This document shows, piece after piece, positions 21,850 to 33,000 of a stretch of 64,000 nucleotides of DNA. Origin of the DNA: Nissolia schottii (lineage: Eukaryota > Streptophyta > Magnoliopsida > Fabales > Fabaceae); assembly GCA_003254905.1 (NCBI GenBank), contig QANU01011207.1:417409-481408 (forward strand), written 5' to 3'. The translations under genes were made by a program, and so were the position numbers. The stretch's first letter is position 1. Each line of letters starts with the position of its first letter. A model generated the notes under the pieces. It had not been told where the DNA came from. It saw only the letters and a list, made by a program, of their open reading frames with translations, and did no database searches.

Positions 21850-24800
21850 ATGGCTTCAAAGCAGAACCACGCTGGCTCCAACCCGTGTAGGAAGGTTCGG
21901 GTCGTGGCCAAAATCAGGGGCTTTTCGGATCCTGAGCTAGATTCCACTGCTACCGGGTCTTCGACAGCGGTGGATTGGGTCTCGGTGAACAAGCCCCAAG
22001 GGGAGAATTCGGAGGGTGTCACTATCTCATTCGGGGAACAACCTTCTAGGTACGGTGGATTCTATTTATTTCAATTCTTTTTTATATTGAGTTGTATGGT
22101 GTTTTTAAGTTTTTGAATTGTGCAAAGTTATGAGAATTGGACCAAAGGGTTGTGTGTAGTGGTAAGCTAGCTGGATTTGACTGGATCAAAGACTTAAACC
22201 TTGGAGAAGATAATTGTTGGGGGTCTCCTATTCGATACCGTGCCAGGGTTTGATCTTACATCAATATATAACCTAAAGAGAGAAAAATATTTGATTGTGG
22301 AACCAAAAAAACTCCAGTAATTGAACAAACTAATGAGAATTGGAGTTTTCGTAACTCGTAGCTCAATATTTCTCTTGAGCCTTATTTAGGTGAAAATGAC
22401 ATTGTTAGTTAAATTAGGGTGTCATGAGTTCTAGGATTTGAAATTTTCAGCTCCCTTGGGTATGTATGTAAACGTTGACTTTTTTTTTTTTTGGGAGTAT
22501 CATCAATAATTTTCTGTTAGGCTTCATTCGATGGAAGCTTATGGCTTCTAGTTGTAGCTAAGCCACCGATTTCTGTGTTGAATATTTTGTATCTGTTGCT
22601 CGAAAGGGTCATGCTTGTCGCACTTAACTTGAGTAAATATTTGTGGTGCAGTCAGTATTTTGTGGACTATTGCTATGAGGAGCATGAGGAGAATGAGTTG
22701 ATATATTCAAGAGAGGTGAAGCCTCTTATTTCAGCAGTTTTTGAAGGTCAGAACAGCACTGTTATAGCATGTGGAGCTAGAGGCAGTGGGAAGACCCACG
22801 TAATTCAGGTTTGACTCAGTTAATCATGCCTTTTGTGCCTTTTTTTTGTGTTCATGAACAATCTTGATTGTTAGTTTCCGTATAATTCTGTGTGTATGCT
22901 GAAAATTCCTGTGCTTTTCAAGGGTTCTGCTGAGAAACCGGGTCTGGCATTGCTTGCTATCACTGAGCTTCTTTCTATGGGTGAGAAAAATGGGAAGTCT
23001 ATAGCTATTTCTTTCTATGAAGTTGATCATCAGGAACATGCTGTTGATTTATTAAATCCAGAACAACCACCAATTTTGGTTTATGAAGATCGTGGTAGAA
23101 TTCAGTTTAAAGGACTTATTCAGGTAAAGTCTGTTTGTAATAGCCATTTTATTAGATTAGAGAAAATAAATTTTTCAAAGACAAACAAATAGACAAGTAA
23201 CATGGGCTATATGTTGCTTTTTTTCTTGCAGATTACTTTGAAATCCGTTGCTGAATTTCAGAATTTGTACTTCACTGCATGCTCTGCACAAAAGGCAGTT
23301 GCTAAGAAGGGCATTGAACGTGCTCGTAGAAGCCATATGGGATTAATTGTGCATGTCTTTTCCCAGAATTGCAGCAAAGAAACTGGTCCATTGAGCAAAA
23401 TTGCTTTTGTTGATTTGGCAGGTTTTATAATCTTAATCCTTTACTCAAGTGAAAAAATGTATGATAATCTTTCACATTTTTTTTTTGGTTCATGTTGACA
23501 TGTATAAAATTTGACTAACAGTTTTATACTTTTATCTTCAGGTTATGAAGATACTAGAAAGAAAGGTAGTGATGGTATTTGCCTTGCTGAGGCTAATAAA
23601 ATTAACAAGTCCATCTATACCTTGCTGAATGTTTGTCATGCGTTAAGCACTAATGAATGCCGTGTTCCCTATCGAGAAAGCAAACTTACACGCATGTTGC
23701 AGGATTCTTTGAGGGGGACTAGCAGAATTTTGATGGTTGCTTGTTTGGTAATCATGACTACGCTCTTTAGCTGAAGTTATTTTTACTCATTCTTTACATG
23801 ATTACAATTTCAATTGTTATTTTAACCCTTTTCTTTACTATATTGTGAATTTAGAACCCATCGTTATGTCAAGACACTATTTACATGGCAAGGTTAGCAT
23901 CACGATCATGTCAATCAATTCACCGGAAATCCTTAGATTCCACAAAGAAAAGTGGAAATGCAGCACAACAAATTATGACTTCTCATAAGAGCCAGATCTC
24001 AGATTCCACAAAGAAAAGTTCAGCACAAAAGATTGTGACTTCTCATAAGAGCCAGATCTTAGATTCCACAAAGAAAAGTTCAGCACAAAAGATTGTGACT
24101 TCTCAGAAGAGCCAGATCTTAGATTCCACAAAGAAAGGTTCAGCACAACAGATTGTGACTACTCATAAGAGCCAGATACCCAAAAGTGTTTCGGCAACAG
24201 CAAAGAAAATGCATGGCTCCATATCATATAAATCTGAAAAGAAAGAAGTTGTTGCTACGAAGTCTGCAACGAAAGGAAGGTATGTGGTGAATTTTTATTT
24301 ATATTTTATCAGGTTAAATTTTAAAGAGTTTATTTGGACTGTTACCTATTTATGGATATTGATTTTTTTTCCCCTTTAATTGAAGGAAATTATTTGATGA
24401 TGCAAGCCATTCTGCCGCTAAAGCTGAGAAGGTATCAATTTTTTTCTTTTCCAATATACTTATATATGTTGGAGTGATTTGCAAGTAAAAGTATATGCCA
24501 AGAGGATAATTACTAGTTTGGCTAAGTTTGTACTAAAACAGAGAAGTTATGTTTCATAATCTAAGTTTTATTGCACTCTAGAGATTTTTTTACTTTCACT
24601 TAATTAAAGCAAAATTAGAGCTTATACCAAGTATTAGTAGATTTAACATGGGCAAGGTCCTTATCAAATATGAGGTCAACCTTTGAAGCTTCAGTGCTGA
24701 AAGAGGTAAAGGATTTTAACAATTTTGTTTCTTAATGATAGATTAGGGCATGTGATGTGATGGGCAAAACTCATAAGTGGGGACTATATAAGGTGTTACT

Positions 24801-26893
24801 AATGGATAAATCATAAAATTATTCTGTGCAGGAAACTTCCATTGCACAAAATTCATCAGTGCATCCACCGGTAAATCATCTTTTACATTTTATTTTCTTA
24901 TGCTCTTACTGACAAACAAATTGCGAAGCTCACTGCATCAGGTTTATCCATTGCAGGACAATTCATTAGCAAAAGGAGGAAATCATGTTGAACCCAGCCC
25001 TCTAGTGGAAAAGGTAACAGATGATTTACCTAGAATCCCATCAAGAACAAAACTTGACACAAAGTATGTTCTCATTGTTGATAACTTAGCTTGACAAATG
25101 TTTTGTGCAGAATAGTTCATTCCCAGATGCTAGTAATAATATGAAACTCACTCTGAAGGTGGAAAATGTAATGACCTGATCTCATCTCATAGAATTAAAT
25201 TTTGATCATGGCATTCAAAAGTATTTCCAAAGATGATACCTCTAACCTGTTCATTCTGATAAATATGCTCTATGAAGGATGATTCATCTTTGAATACTAG
25301 CAGTGAAGTGGAAACCTATCCCATAGAGGAAAAGGTAAAAATTTTAATGGTATCAAAAGCTCATTCTTACGTATGTTTTTTCAATTTTGCCTTTTGATTC
25401 ACCTTTGAATGCTATCAAATGTTTTAAAACCTGTCAAAACATTCTTGTCGCAAAAAATGGTAGCGTGGTTGATACCAAACTTTTGATTCATTAAGGATGG
25501 AAAAGTCATGCAACCTAGGTGATGTAACTGTTTTATATGTGTATGAAAGACACTGAAGCTGAAGTTGTTCATGTGTTTCTATAGGGTATTTCTCTCAATG
25601 GAGACAATCACCAAGAAGTTAATAACTTCTCTGAAGCACTTGTAGTAGTTCAGGAAGGTAAGGTATTTGAACGAATGGGCTTGGAGAGGGAAATTGGTTG
25701 ACTTATCAAAGCATATATGGTTAATATTAAAATGGATGTTTTTTTCTTTTGGGTCCTTGCAGATCATAACATGAACAAGGAAAACAGCAGCTTAATGGCA
25801 AATGAAGATGGTTCTCCACCCATTAGTTCTCAATTGCGTGAACTTTCTAACCGTCTTAAGTTGCTTTATTCTTCAACTCCATTATCCATGGAGATACCGA
25901 GAAAGGAATGCATTTCACTAGATGGTCAAATTTCTACTGATATTGGGGAACCAAAAACTCCTGTAGTTGTGGAACCAAAAACTCCTGTGAGCGTTAATGA
26001 TAGACGGGATGTAATGAATGCCAAAGCCAAAAGTCCTTGGGAAACATTCAGCATGCATGGTTCTGGAATGAAGGTTTGACCTATATAATATTGCCAAATG
26101 ACTTTGTTAGAATATGTATTTTCAAGCTTTTAACCCAATATTTCTTTTAATTGCAGGATTCTATTGTTCAAGAATATCTAAGATTTTTAAACACTGCTGA
26201 CAAGTAAGTGAACACGTAATGTAATTCATGTCCAATTATGAATAGAAAATACATGTATTTTTTGCTCTCTTATGTATGACTTGTTCATTGAGTATGTTTA
26301 AATATTCGAATTCTCAAAATAACTTCTTTGGCAAGGAATTACATGCGAATTGTTGTCATAAAATGCGATTACAGTATGCGTTTCATACTTTTATGAGAAA
26401 GCTAACTTGCTCTTTTTTTTTTCTTTCATATATTTTTTAAAATATGCACAGGGAAGAGTTAAAAAGATTAAAGGTTTGGAATACTTCGCTTTTAATGTTG
26501 AGATCATTTTTATATTCCTAGTTATACCTTCTGAACAGATTGAAGTATTTCTGACAGGGAATTGGCGAGAAGAGAGCCACCTACATACTTGAGCTTCGTG
26601 ATGAATCTCCTGAACCATTTAAGAGTGTACGTCTTAAAAAGTTTTTCAATAGATTTTTTATTTGCAAGATGTGTTTATAACTGACCTCAAATCAATTTTT
26701 CATCAACAGCTTGATGATTTAAAGGATATTGGACTTTCAGCTAAACAGGTATCATTCTAAACTTACAATATTGTCATTCAATTTTGACTAGCAAAGATAA
26801 ATATTCAATTGCACATATCTAATTGCATATGTTATAATGCTTACACAGATTAAGGGAATTTTGAGACAGGAAGTCGGAGAGCTTTTCAATTAG
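21850..26893 (+). CDS. Divergent kinesin-10 family motor with helix-hairpin-helix tail
   Basis: Eighteen exons (21850-22049, 22652-22808, 22923-23123, 23232-23421, 23542-23747, 23855-24279, 24386-24431, 24832-24870, 24957-25013, 25111-25167, 25278-25334, 25585-25657, 25763-26073, 26157-26203, 26452-26473, 26558-26626, 26710-26748, 26849-26893) sum to 2241 nt, 746 residues. The motor domain is at the N-terminus: P-loop GARGSGKT (108-115), a degenerate switch I ending RARRSH (216-221), switch II DLAGYE (247-252), and YRESKLTRMLQDSLRG. The middle is Lys/Ser-rich and carries four 20-22-residue repeats (about 346-427). Residues about 690-746 form a helix-hairpin-helix (ELKRLKGIGEKRATYILELR), as in Kid-type kinesin-10 chromosome-arm motors. 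A role in spindle or chromosome movement follows from the family. The nearest Arabidopsis relative is probably At5g23910 (KIN-10C group); subfamily assignment is from memory. Confidence 0.9.
23936..24180 (+). repeat. Four in-frame 60-66 bp coding repeats in the kinesin tail
   Basis: GATTCCACAAAGAAA recurs at 23936, 24002, 24062 and 24122, giving periods of 66, 60 and 60 bp. The encoded unit is DSTKKSSAQKIVTSHKSQI with small changes. The last three are nearly identical at the DNA level, pointing to recent expansion. The units are basic and Ser/Thr-rich, suggestive of a phosphorylated microtubule- or DNA-binding linker. Confidence 0.9.
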
Positions 26894-28430
26894 TTGAGAA
26901 AGCATTGTGAATTTATAGTTTTATTGCACTATGTTTGTGTGTAATAATTGGCTTGTGATTCCTGTATTCAGAGCTTTTTACTGTTTTATCGGCAACTTGA
27001 AGTTGCTATTGTGTATTGGCAATTACGATGGCCTTTATCGTTGCCATTGCTTACTTTCGCATTATGTGAAATTCTCCTGATATTGGATAATGGAGTGACA
27101 TAGAAAGCAAATTGTTTAAGACGGGTGAAAATCAAATGCATGAGAACAAATGTTATTTTTTTAGGTCAATCAATTCCCAAGTGTAATTTGTTTTCTTTAC
27201 TCATTTCATACATATATTTATCAATAACTTGGAAATTGAAATAAGTGAGATAAATTTAAATTTTCACAAGTGTATGTATAAACTGAGTAAAATAATAAGT
27301 CACAAAATAAGATTTTTAAACATTTTTTATCCTCTTATAACCCATTATAACTGTAAGCCCTAATTAAAAGTTGTTATGAGTTAGCTAATACATATTGACT
27401 TTCACAATAATATATGGCTATATTATTAGCAATAAAACTACTATCACTTTCAAATCTTAATTGTCTATTTATTATATACTGTTACACTTCATCAAACCAC
27501 TTTTTTGTTTGGAACATTTGGATGGGCTTAATATGATGTCTTGTCGCAATTGTTTTTGTTTTTAATTTCTAAGAAATAATAAGTTATTTGTCAAAGAGTT
27601 AAAATTAATTTTTGTGCATATCTAAAATGTCAAATGTTAGTAGTAGTGATTAATCCAATTGCAATGATTAACCATTTTAATATTTTATCAACGCCGCCAC
27701 TTCAAGTACACTGCACTGCATCTCAAAGCATCGCTTCATCGCCGGTAGTTGCCGTTGTGTGTTGTTTTCACTTGCCTCTGGACACTCCATCCTCGCCTTC
27801 ATGTGCCAAGTCCTCCATTGTGCACTTGGTTGTTTCCATGTTGGGCCTTTGATTTTGTGTCACCATCATATTGATCTCCCTCTACCACTGCTGCATTGTC
27901 GTTGTCGTCTACTCGTCCTCCCTGCCTTCATTTGTGAGAGATTTCATCTAAACTAGGTTAGTGTGAATTGTTTCTCTTGTGATCTCCTTTGCTGGCCAAC
28001 CTAAACCAGTTGAGCGCCCCTCATCGCTTGTCAACGTTTGGGCTCCCTGCCATTTTACGTTTCGGCTTCCTTCAGATCCCTAAGTTGCATTCGAATTGAA
28101 CTAATAATGGAGGATGAATCAGAGGGTTGTGATGAAGACGGTGATGATGATTTGAGATTGGAAGAAACATCATTTCATCTACTTTTTTGAACCAAACCTG
28201 ACATTGAAGCCGCTGGAAAGAAGATCCGCACAAATAGAAATACGACAACAACCAATTTGAGGGTACATCTGTGTACCAGATAACACACAATGTTATCTTC
28301 CCTAAGTTAGTGTTAGGTTTTTAGATTTCCCAAGTCCATGTTTTCTTAGTTGTCTTTCACTCTTTCAATCTATTTACTTTATCAATCTCATTCGAAAAGT
28401 CGCATAATTGTACTGCTTAGACGTACCAAA
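26894..28430. other. Intergenic region downstream of the kinesin
   Basis: The kinesin 3' UTR probably ends by about 27150. The rest has no supported gene. A relatively GC-rich patch at 27690-28180 has several short overlapping open frames on both strands but none resembles a known protein and none has a credible splice context; it may be decayed transposon sequence. Confidence 0.4.
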
Positions 28431-28655
28431 AATGTTACACATACACCTAATTTTATACATTCATACATACACCATTAATAATGCACAAACATTATTCTCA
28501 CTAGTGCACAAACATTACAAACTTGTAAATGATACTCTTAACTATACTTAATTAAGTGCATAAACATTACATGAGTTAAAACATAAACTTTAAATATATA
28601 AATACGAGGTGTATGTACGGTGTATAGTTTTTTGTGTACGTGTAGCAGAACTCTA
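28431..28655. mobile_element. Short member of the TTTGTGCA-motif inverted-repeat family
   Basis: The left end reads TGTTACACATACACC and the right end, reverse-complemented, TGCTACACGTACAC, forming about 14-bp terminal inverted repeats. The body has GTGCACAAACATTA-type motifs at short intervals. About 225 bp, noncoding, MITE-like. Larger relatives are at 51811, 59335 and 60185. Confidence 0.65.
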
Positions 28656-28954
28656 AACGTACATAGGATAATTTTATTTTTTATGCTGATGTATTTGTTT
28701 TTTTATTTATTTTAAGATTAATGAATGATATACCTTATTTTTAGAAGAAGAAAAAAACAAATTAATTTATTCACATTAATTTAACCATTGTTGCGGTTTT
28801 TTTTTTAAAGAAAAATAATTACTCCTCCTTCTTAGCTCCTTGTCCAATGAATGTATGTGGCCAATCCAGCTTGCTACATTATTTTTACAGCTCATTTCTT
28901 CCAAACGGAATTTTTTTTTTTGCCCCATTTATTTCTTAACATTCTTCATTTTTC

Positions 28955-28959
<5 letters not shown>

Positions 28960-28998
<39 letters not shown>
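28960..28998. repeat. (TA)n microsatellite
   Basis: About 19 uninterrupted TA units followed by a short A run. It lies about 10 bp before a pyrimidine-rich segment that looks like the 5' leader of the zinc-finger gene, so length changes could affect its promoter. Confidence 0.95.
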
Positions 28999-29002
<4 letters not shown>

Positions 29003-29004
29003 TA

Positions 29005-30012
29005 CTCTTGTCCCTCTCCCTTTCTCGCCGATCGCTTTCTCGTCTTTCTCGCCGATTTTCCTTCCCGCCAAACACTCACTCTTCTCTTCGCCTCCGCTTC
29101 CTCGTTCCTCCGATCCTCCCAGATTCTCCTCGTTCCCAAGTGGTATGCCATTCACTATCACTCTACTAGCTTTCTCTTACTTCATCACAGATCACGTTTT
29201 CCCCAATCCTCGTTTTTTTTTTTTTAATTTTTTAAAAATATAATTGGAGCTTTCAGTGTTTTGATTGTCTAGGATGAACGAATAGCTTAAATATGTTATA
29301 GGTTTTTTTAATTTAATTTTATTTTGCATTGTTAAAGATCGTGTTTCATGCGTTCGGTGCTTGTTTTGGCTCACTCAATCGTGGTTTAATTCACGAGGTT
29401 ATGATTATCGGTTGTGTTGATTAATCGTGATAAGAATCTGAGCTCTGACCTATGTACATTTTTCTGATGGAAAAACAAACCAAAGATTAAAGTATCGTGT
29501 ATGTACCGATCTGTTGTAATTAGATTCAGAGTTTAATTTTTATATGGCCTGTGGCATCTCTTTATTTTGTTTAGTTTTTCGAGTTAAGTATGTAAAAATG
29601 GTAAAAGCTAAAAGAATATTTGATAGAACGTAGAAGAATCCTGCAGTTTGTATATGATAAGTTCTTTGGAAAGAAACAAGATGAATGTAACAAAGTTCGG
29701 TATCTGTGCACAAATTTGCTTGTTTAAATTGTTGCTATGTTATTATAGCACATAGAATTTGTAAGTGTGAAGTAAAAGTAAGCTGCTGTTTACTTAATTC
29801 CTTTCCTTTACTCATTGTGTCTGAGTATCCATAATTGCTGAAGTTTGATTTCTATTGTATTTCAACCTATTTTGTTTCTAGTAAATAAGTTTATGTTAGT
29901 CCAAGTATATATAGCTTGAAATATTACATTTCGCCGCTTTTTGACATGTATTAGTTTATACTTTATGCAGTGGAGAGTCTTGTAAAGTTGCTTGGTAAGC
30001 CTTTTTGAATAG
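29005..30012 (+). promoter_or_regulatory. Probable 5' UTR region of the zinc-finger gene
   Basis: A CT-rich leader-like segment (29005-29140) is followed by a possible donor (CAAGTG/GTATGC near 29141) and, 830 bases later, by an acceptor TTTATGCAG near 29969 just before the start codon at 30013. A long 5' UTR intron is inferred; the interval has no coding sequence. Confidence 0.45.
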
Positions 30013-33000
30013 ATGCCTGTTGCAAAACTCAAGGCCTCTGACAGTCTAGATGTCATGAAAGCAGAAGACAGAATAGATACCATAATCAGACAAGCAGTTG
30101 GGAAAGAGCCCTTTTATTCTTTTCCAAGAGCCAGTGACAGCCCTGTACAGTGGATTCAATTACTTCATGGTTTAGATCAGCAAGGTGTTAGCAATTCCTT
30201 TATAGGTTCAAATATTTATAATTTTCAAGGTTCATTCAACTTTTATGCATTGGATTTTATTTGGATCAAAAGCTTGTGTTAACTATGTCATATGTCGAGC
30301 CTGCCATAAGTAGTAGAATAAAGAAAAAAAAAATTTAATAAATAATGCAGCTGTTCAAAATATTTAGACCACCGTTGCCTTTGTGCTGGCATTGCCTATT
30401 TAAGGTTAACATAGTTATATGCAAAATTTATCATGGGAAACTTTTGGGCACGTTAGAGGTACATTACTGCATTTGATTCTAGAGCCTCCTATTCTATATA
30501 ACTTTCCATTCATTTGGCAGAACTTCCAGGGTGGCCTTTGCTCTATCCTCCGAAGCTGCAGTTGCAGAAGTGTGACAAATGTTCTCTAGAGTTTTGCTCC
30601 CCCATTAATTATAGAAGACATACACGTGTTTACCACCGATTGAAAAAGATTGATAAGGTTTTCTTTAGATCTTACAGATTTATTGAAGTATATATCGTTT
30701 TATTGCTCTTGCTCAATGCTCTAGATTGTAGATTTACAGCCTGCTGGTTTATTTTCCTAGTAGTCCTCAATCTGTCCTGATGCTGTTTGCATATTGCAGG
30801 ATTCTACAAAAAGTCGCGATCTCTTAGGAGCGTATTGGGATAAGGTAACTTTCATCATTGTGAAGTTGATTTATTTGAATAATGGAAGTTATTTTGACAT
30901 GTTTTATTCATAATACTGTAGCTCTCTGTGGAAGAGGCAAAGGAAGTCGCATCATTCGAAGATGTGATGCTGGAGGTAAAATCACCTTGCTCTTTGCATG
31001 AGTAATTTATGTCTTCATGAAGTTATGTCAATGTTAATCACCTTGCGTAAGTACTGTTGAATGGTGAAATGTCAAATAGATATAATAGGCTATGACTGGA
31101 AGAGGTGAAATGGGGGAAGTGGTGTGAAAGTAAACTTCACATTCTTCGACCCACTTCTGCACACACTCCCCTAAATTAAGGAAAGTGCTTGGTGGCTTGT
31201 CATAGTTTAAGGCTTTGGAGTTTTGAAATTAACGCATAACTGTGCTATGTATTTTTACATGGCTTTGTATATTTGGTATTTTCATGGGCATAGTACTTCC
31301 ACACCCTTCATTTATGCTATATATTTTTTGAGCTATATTATGTTATACTTCTTTTTAATTGCCATTTTGGCTCGAAAATTCTCCTCCTTTTTGGAAGATT
31401 GTACGTCACTTTTCAAATGTAGACGAGTTTTACTTTTACAGCCTCTTCTCCATCCTTCAGTTTATCTGAAAGCATAAATAATTTTGGCTGTCTTTTAATC
31501 TGTCGATTTTAGAAGAAGAAATTTGTTAGACATAAAAGTGATAAGGTACAAGTTGGGTGAGGACAAAAAATTTTGATAAACAAAAACTCAATACCAAGTA
31601 CTGGGCAAAACAGCCGAGTCTCTCAAGATAGGATTGAAACAGCAATGAGAACACCAAAGAGAAGACACAAACATTGCTCGATTTCATATAAAATATGGGG
31701 CTTAATAAACACCCTTAAGGATGATTAGTCACTTCCAGCCACACACACCAAAGGGCCTCATAATTTGCACAGTGCCATAAATGTTCTCCTTATTTGTTTT
31801 ACCAAAACCTTTATGAAGGTTCTTCCAAAGAAAGGAGCCATCTTACTGTGAAGAAAAAGTACTCTCTCTGAGTAGGATCTACGTAGACACACATTTAAGA
31901 ATAAACAGTTGTGTGGGGTGTACAGATTTGCATCTAGGTTTTCTTATTAATCTTAGTGGGAGTTTTTCATTTACAACTTGGTTTGTCAATTATGCATCTT
32001 TGAAGATTAGGAGTGTGAGCTAGGAATTGAAAGAAAATTTGCAAGAGTTTACCAGATGACTCAAGGTCCAAACAAAGATGTGAAGCCTATGCTAGATGGA
32101 TAAGAAACAAAATATCAGATGCAAAGACACAGCACATCTCTTTTGGTTTCTCTTCTTTTCAGCACTTATTGTTTTTAACTTCTTTTCCCCCATAAATCAA
32201 TCTAAATATCTTTCCTATCCCACCTAGTGGGACAATACTTAGTTGTTGTTGCTATAATCTTAATATATTGTTTTTACTGAATGCTTTATAGGAAGTTCCA
32301 GGGTCTTCAATTTTAGAAGCTCTGACAACTCTTATTCACAGACCAGGATTTTCGACATTTCCACAGTATTATCTGAGGGCTGGTGCTGCTCTTTGGGTAA
32401 GCAACACTAGAGTCCAAGTCCATTAATTTTGTTAAATACATATCTATGGTTTATTCATGGAATATATCTAAATTGTTTGCAGGATATTATTCAATCTAAA
32501 CCTTCAAGTTTTCCCTTATCTTCCCAGCAGTTGTTCAGTATCCTTGACGATGCGAGTGAAAAAACATGTTTATGTGGGTCAGCAGTGTCCATGCAGAAAT
32601 ATGTTTTTGATGGAGAGGCTGGAAAAATTGGTCTTGAACCAAAAAATTTAGTTGCTTGCATAAGTTTCTTGCTAGAACAGAAATTGGTAAATGTTTCCCT
32701 TTACTGATAATCCTTTCCTTTAAATACATAAAACTTTTGTATTTGGCTTCAAAAGACTTTTTCTTCTTAGATGAGTAAGGTTGACCAGGTCACCTGGATA
32801 TACATTATATGAAATATTGTTAAATCTTGCATGGTACAGTTATTTTTGCATCTAGGGTTGCTGAAAGAGCAATGCAATTCAATTTTGTTTTCTTCTTTTG
32901 ATATTTGTTTGACACATGGATCCAATGCATATCATGTCACATAATTTGATTTTGTAGCAAATATGCCAGTGAAAACAGAAGGTCATGGCATAACTTTCAT

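Noticed and set aside
28840..29243. Overlapping open frames on both strands around the (TA)n tract
   Set aside because: The Ile/Tyr runs come from the microsatellite and the rest from the CT-rich leader; no family resemblance.
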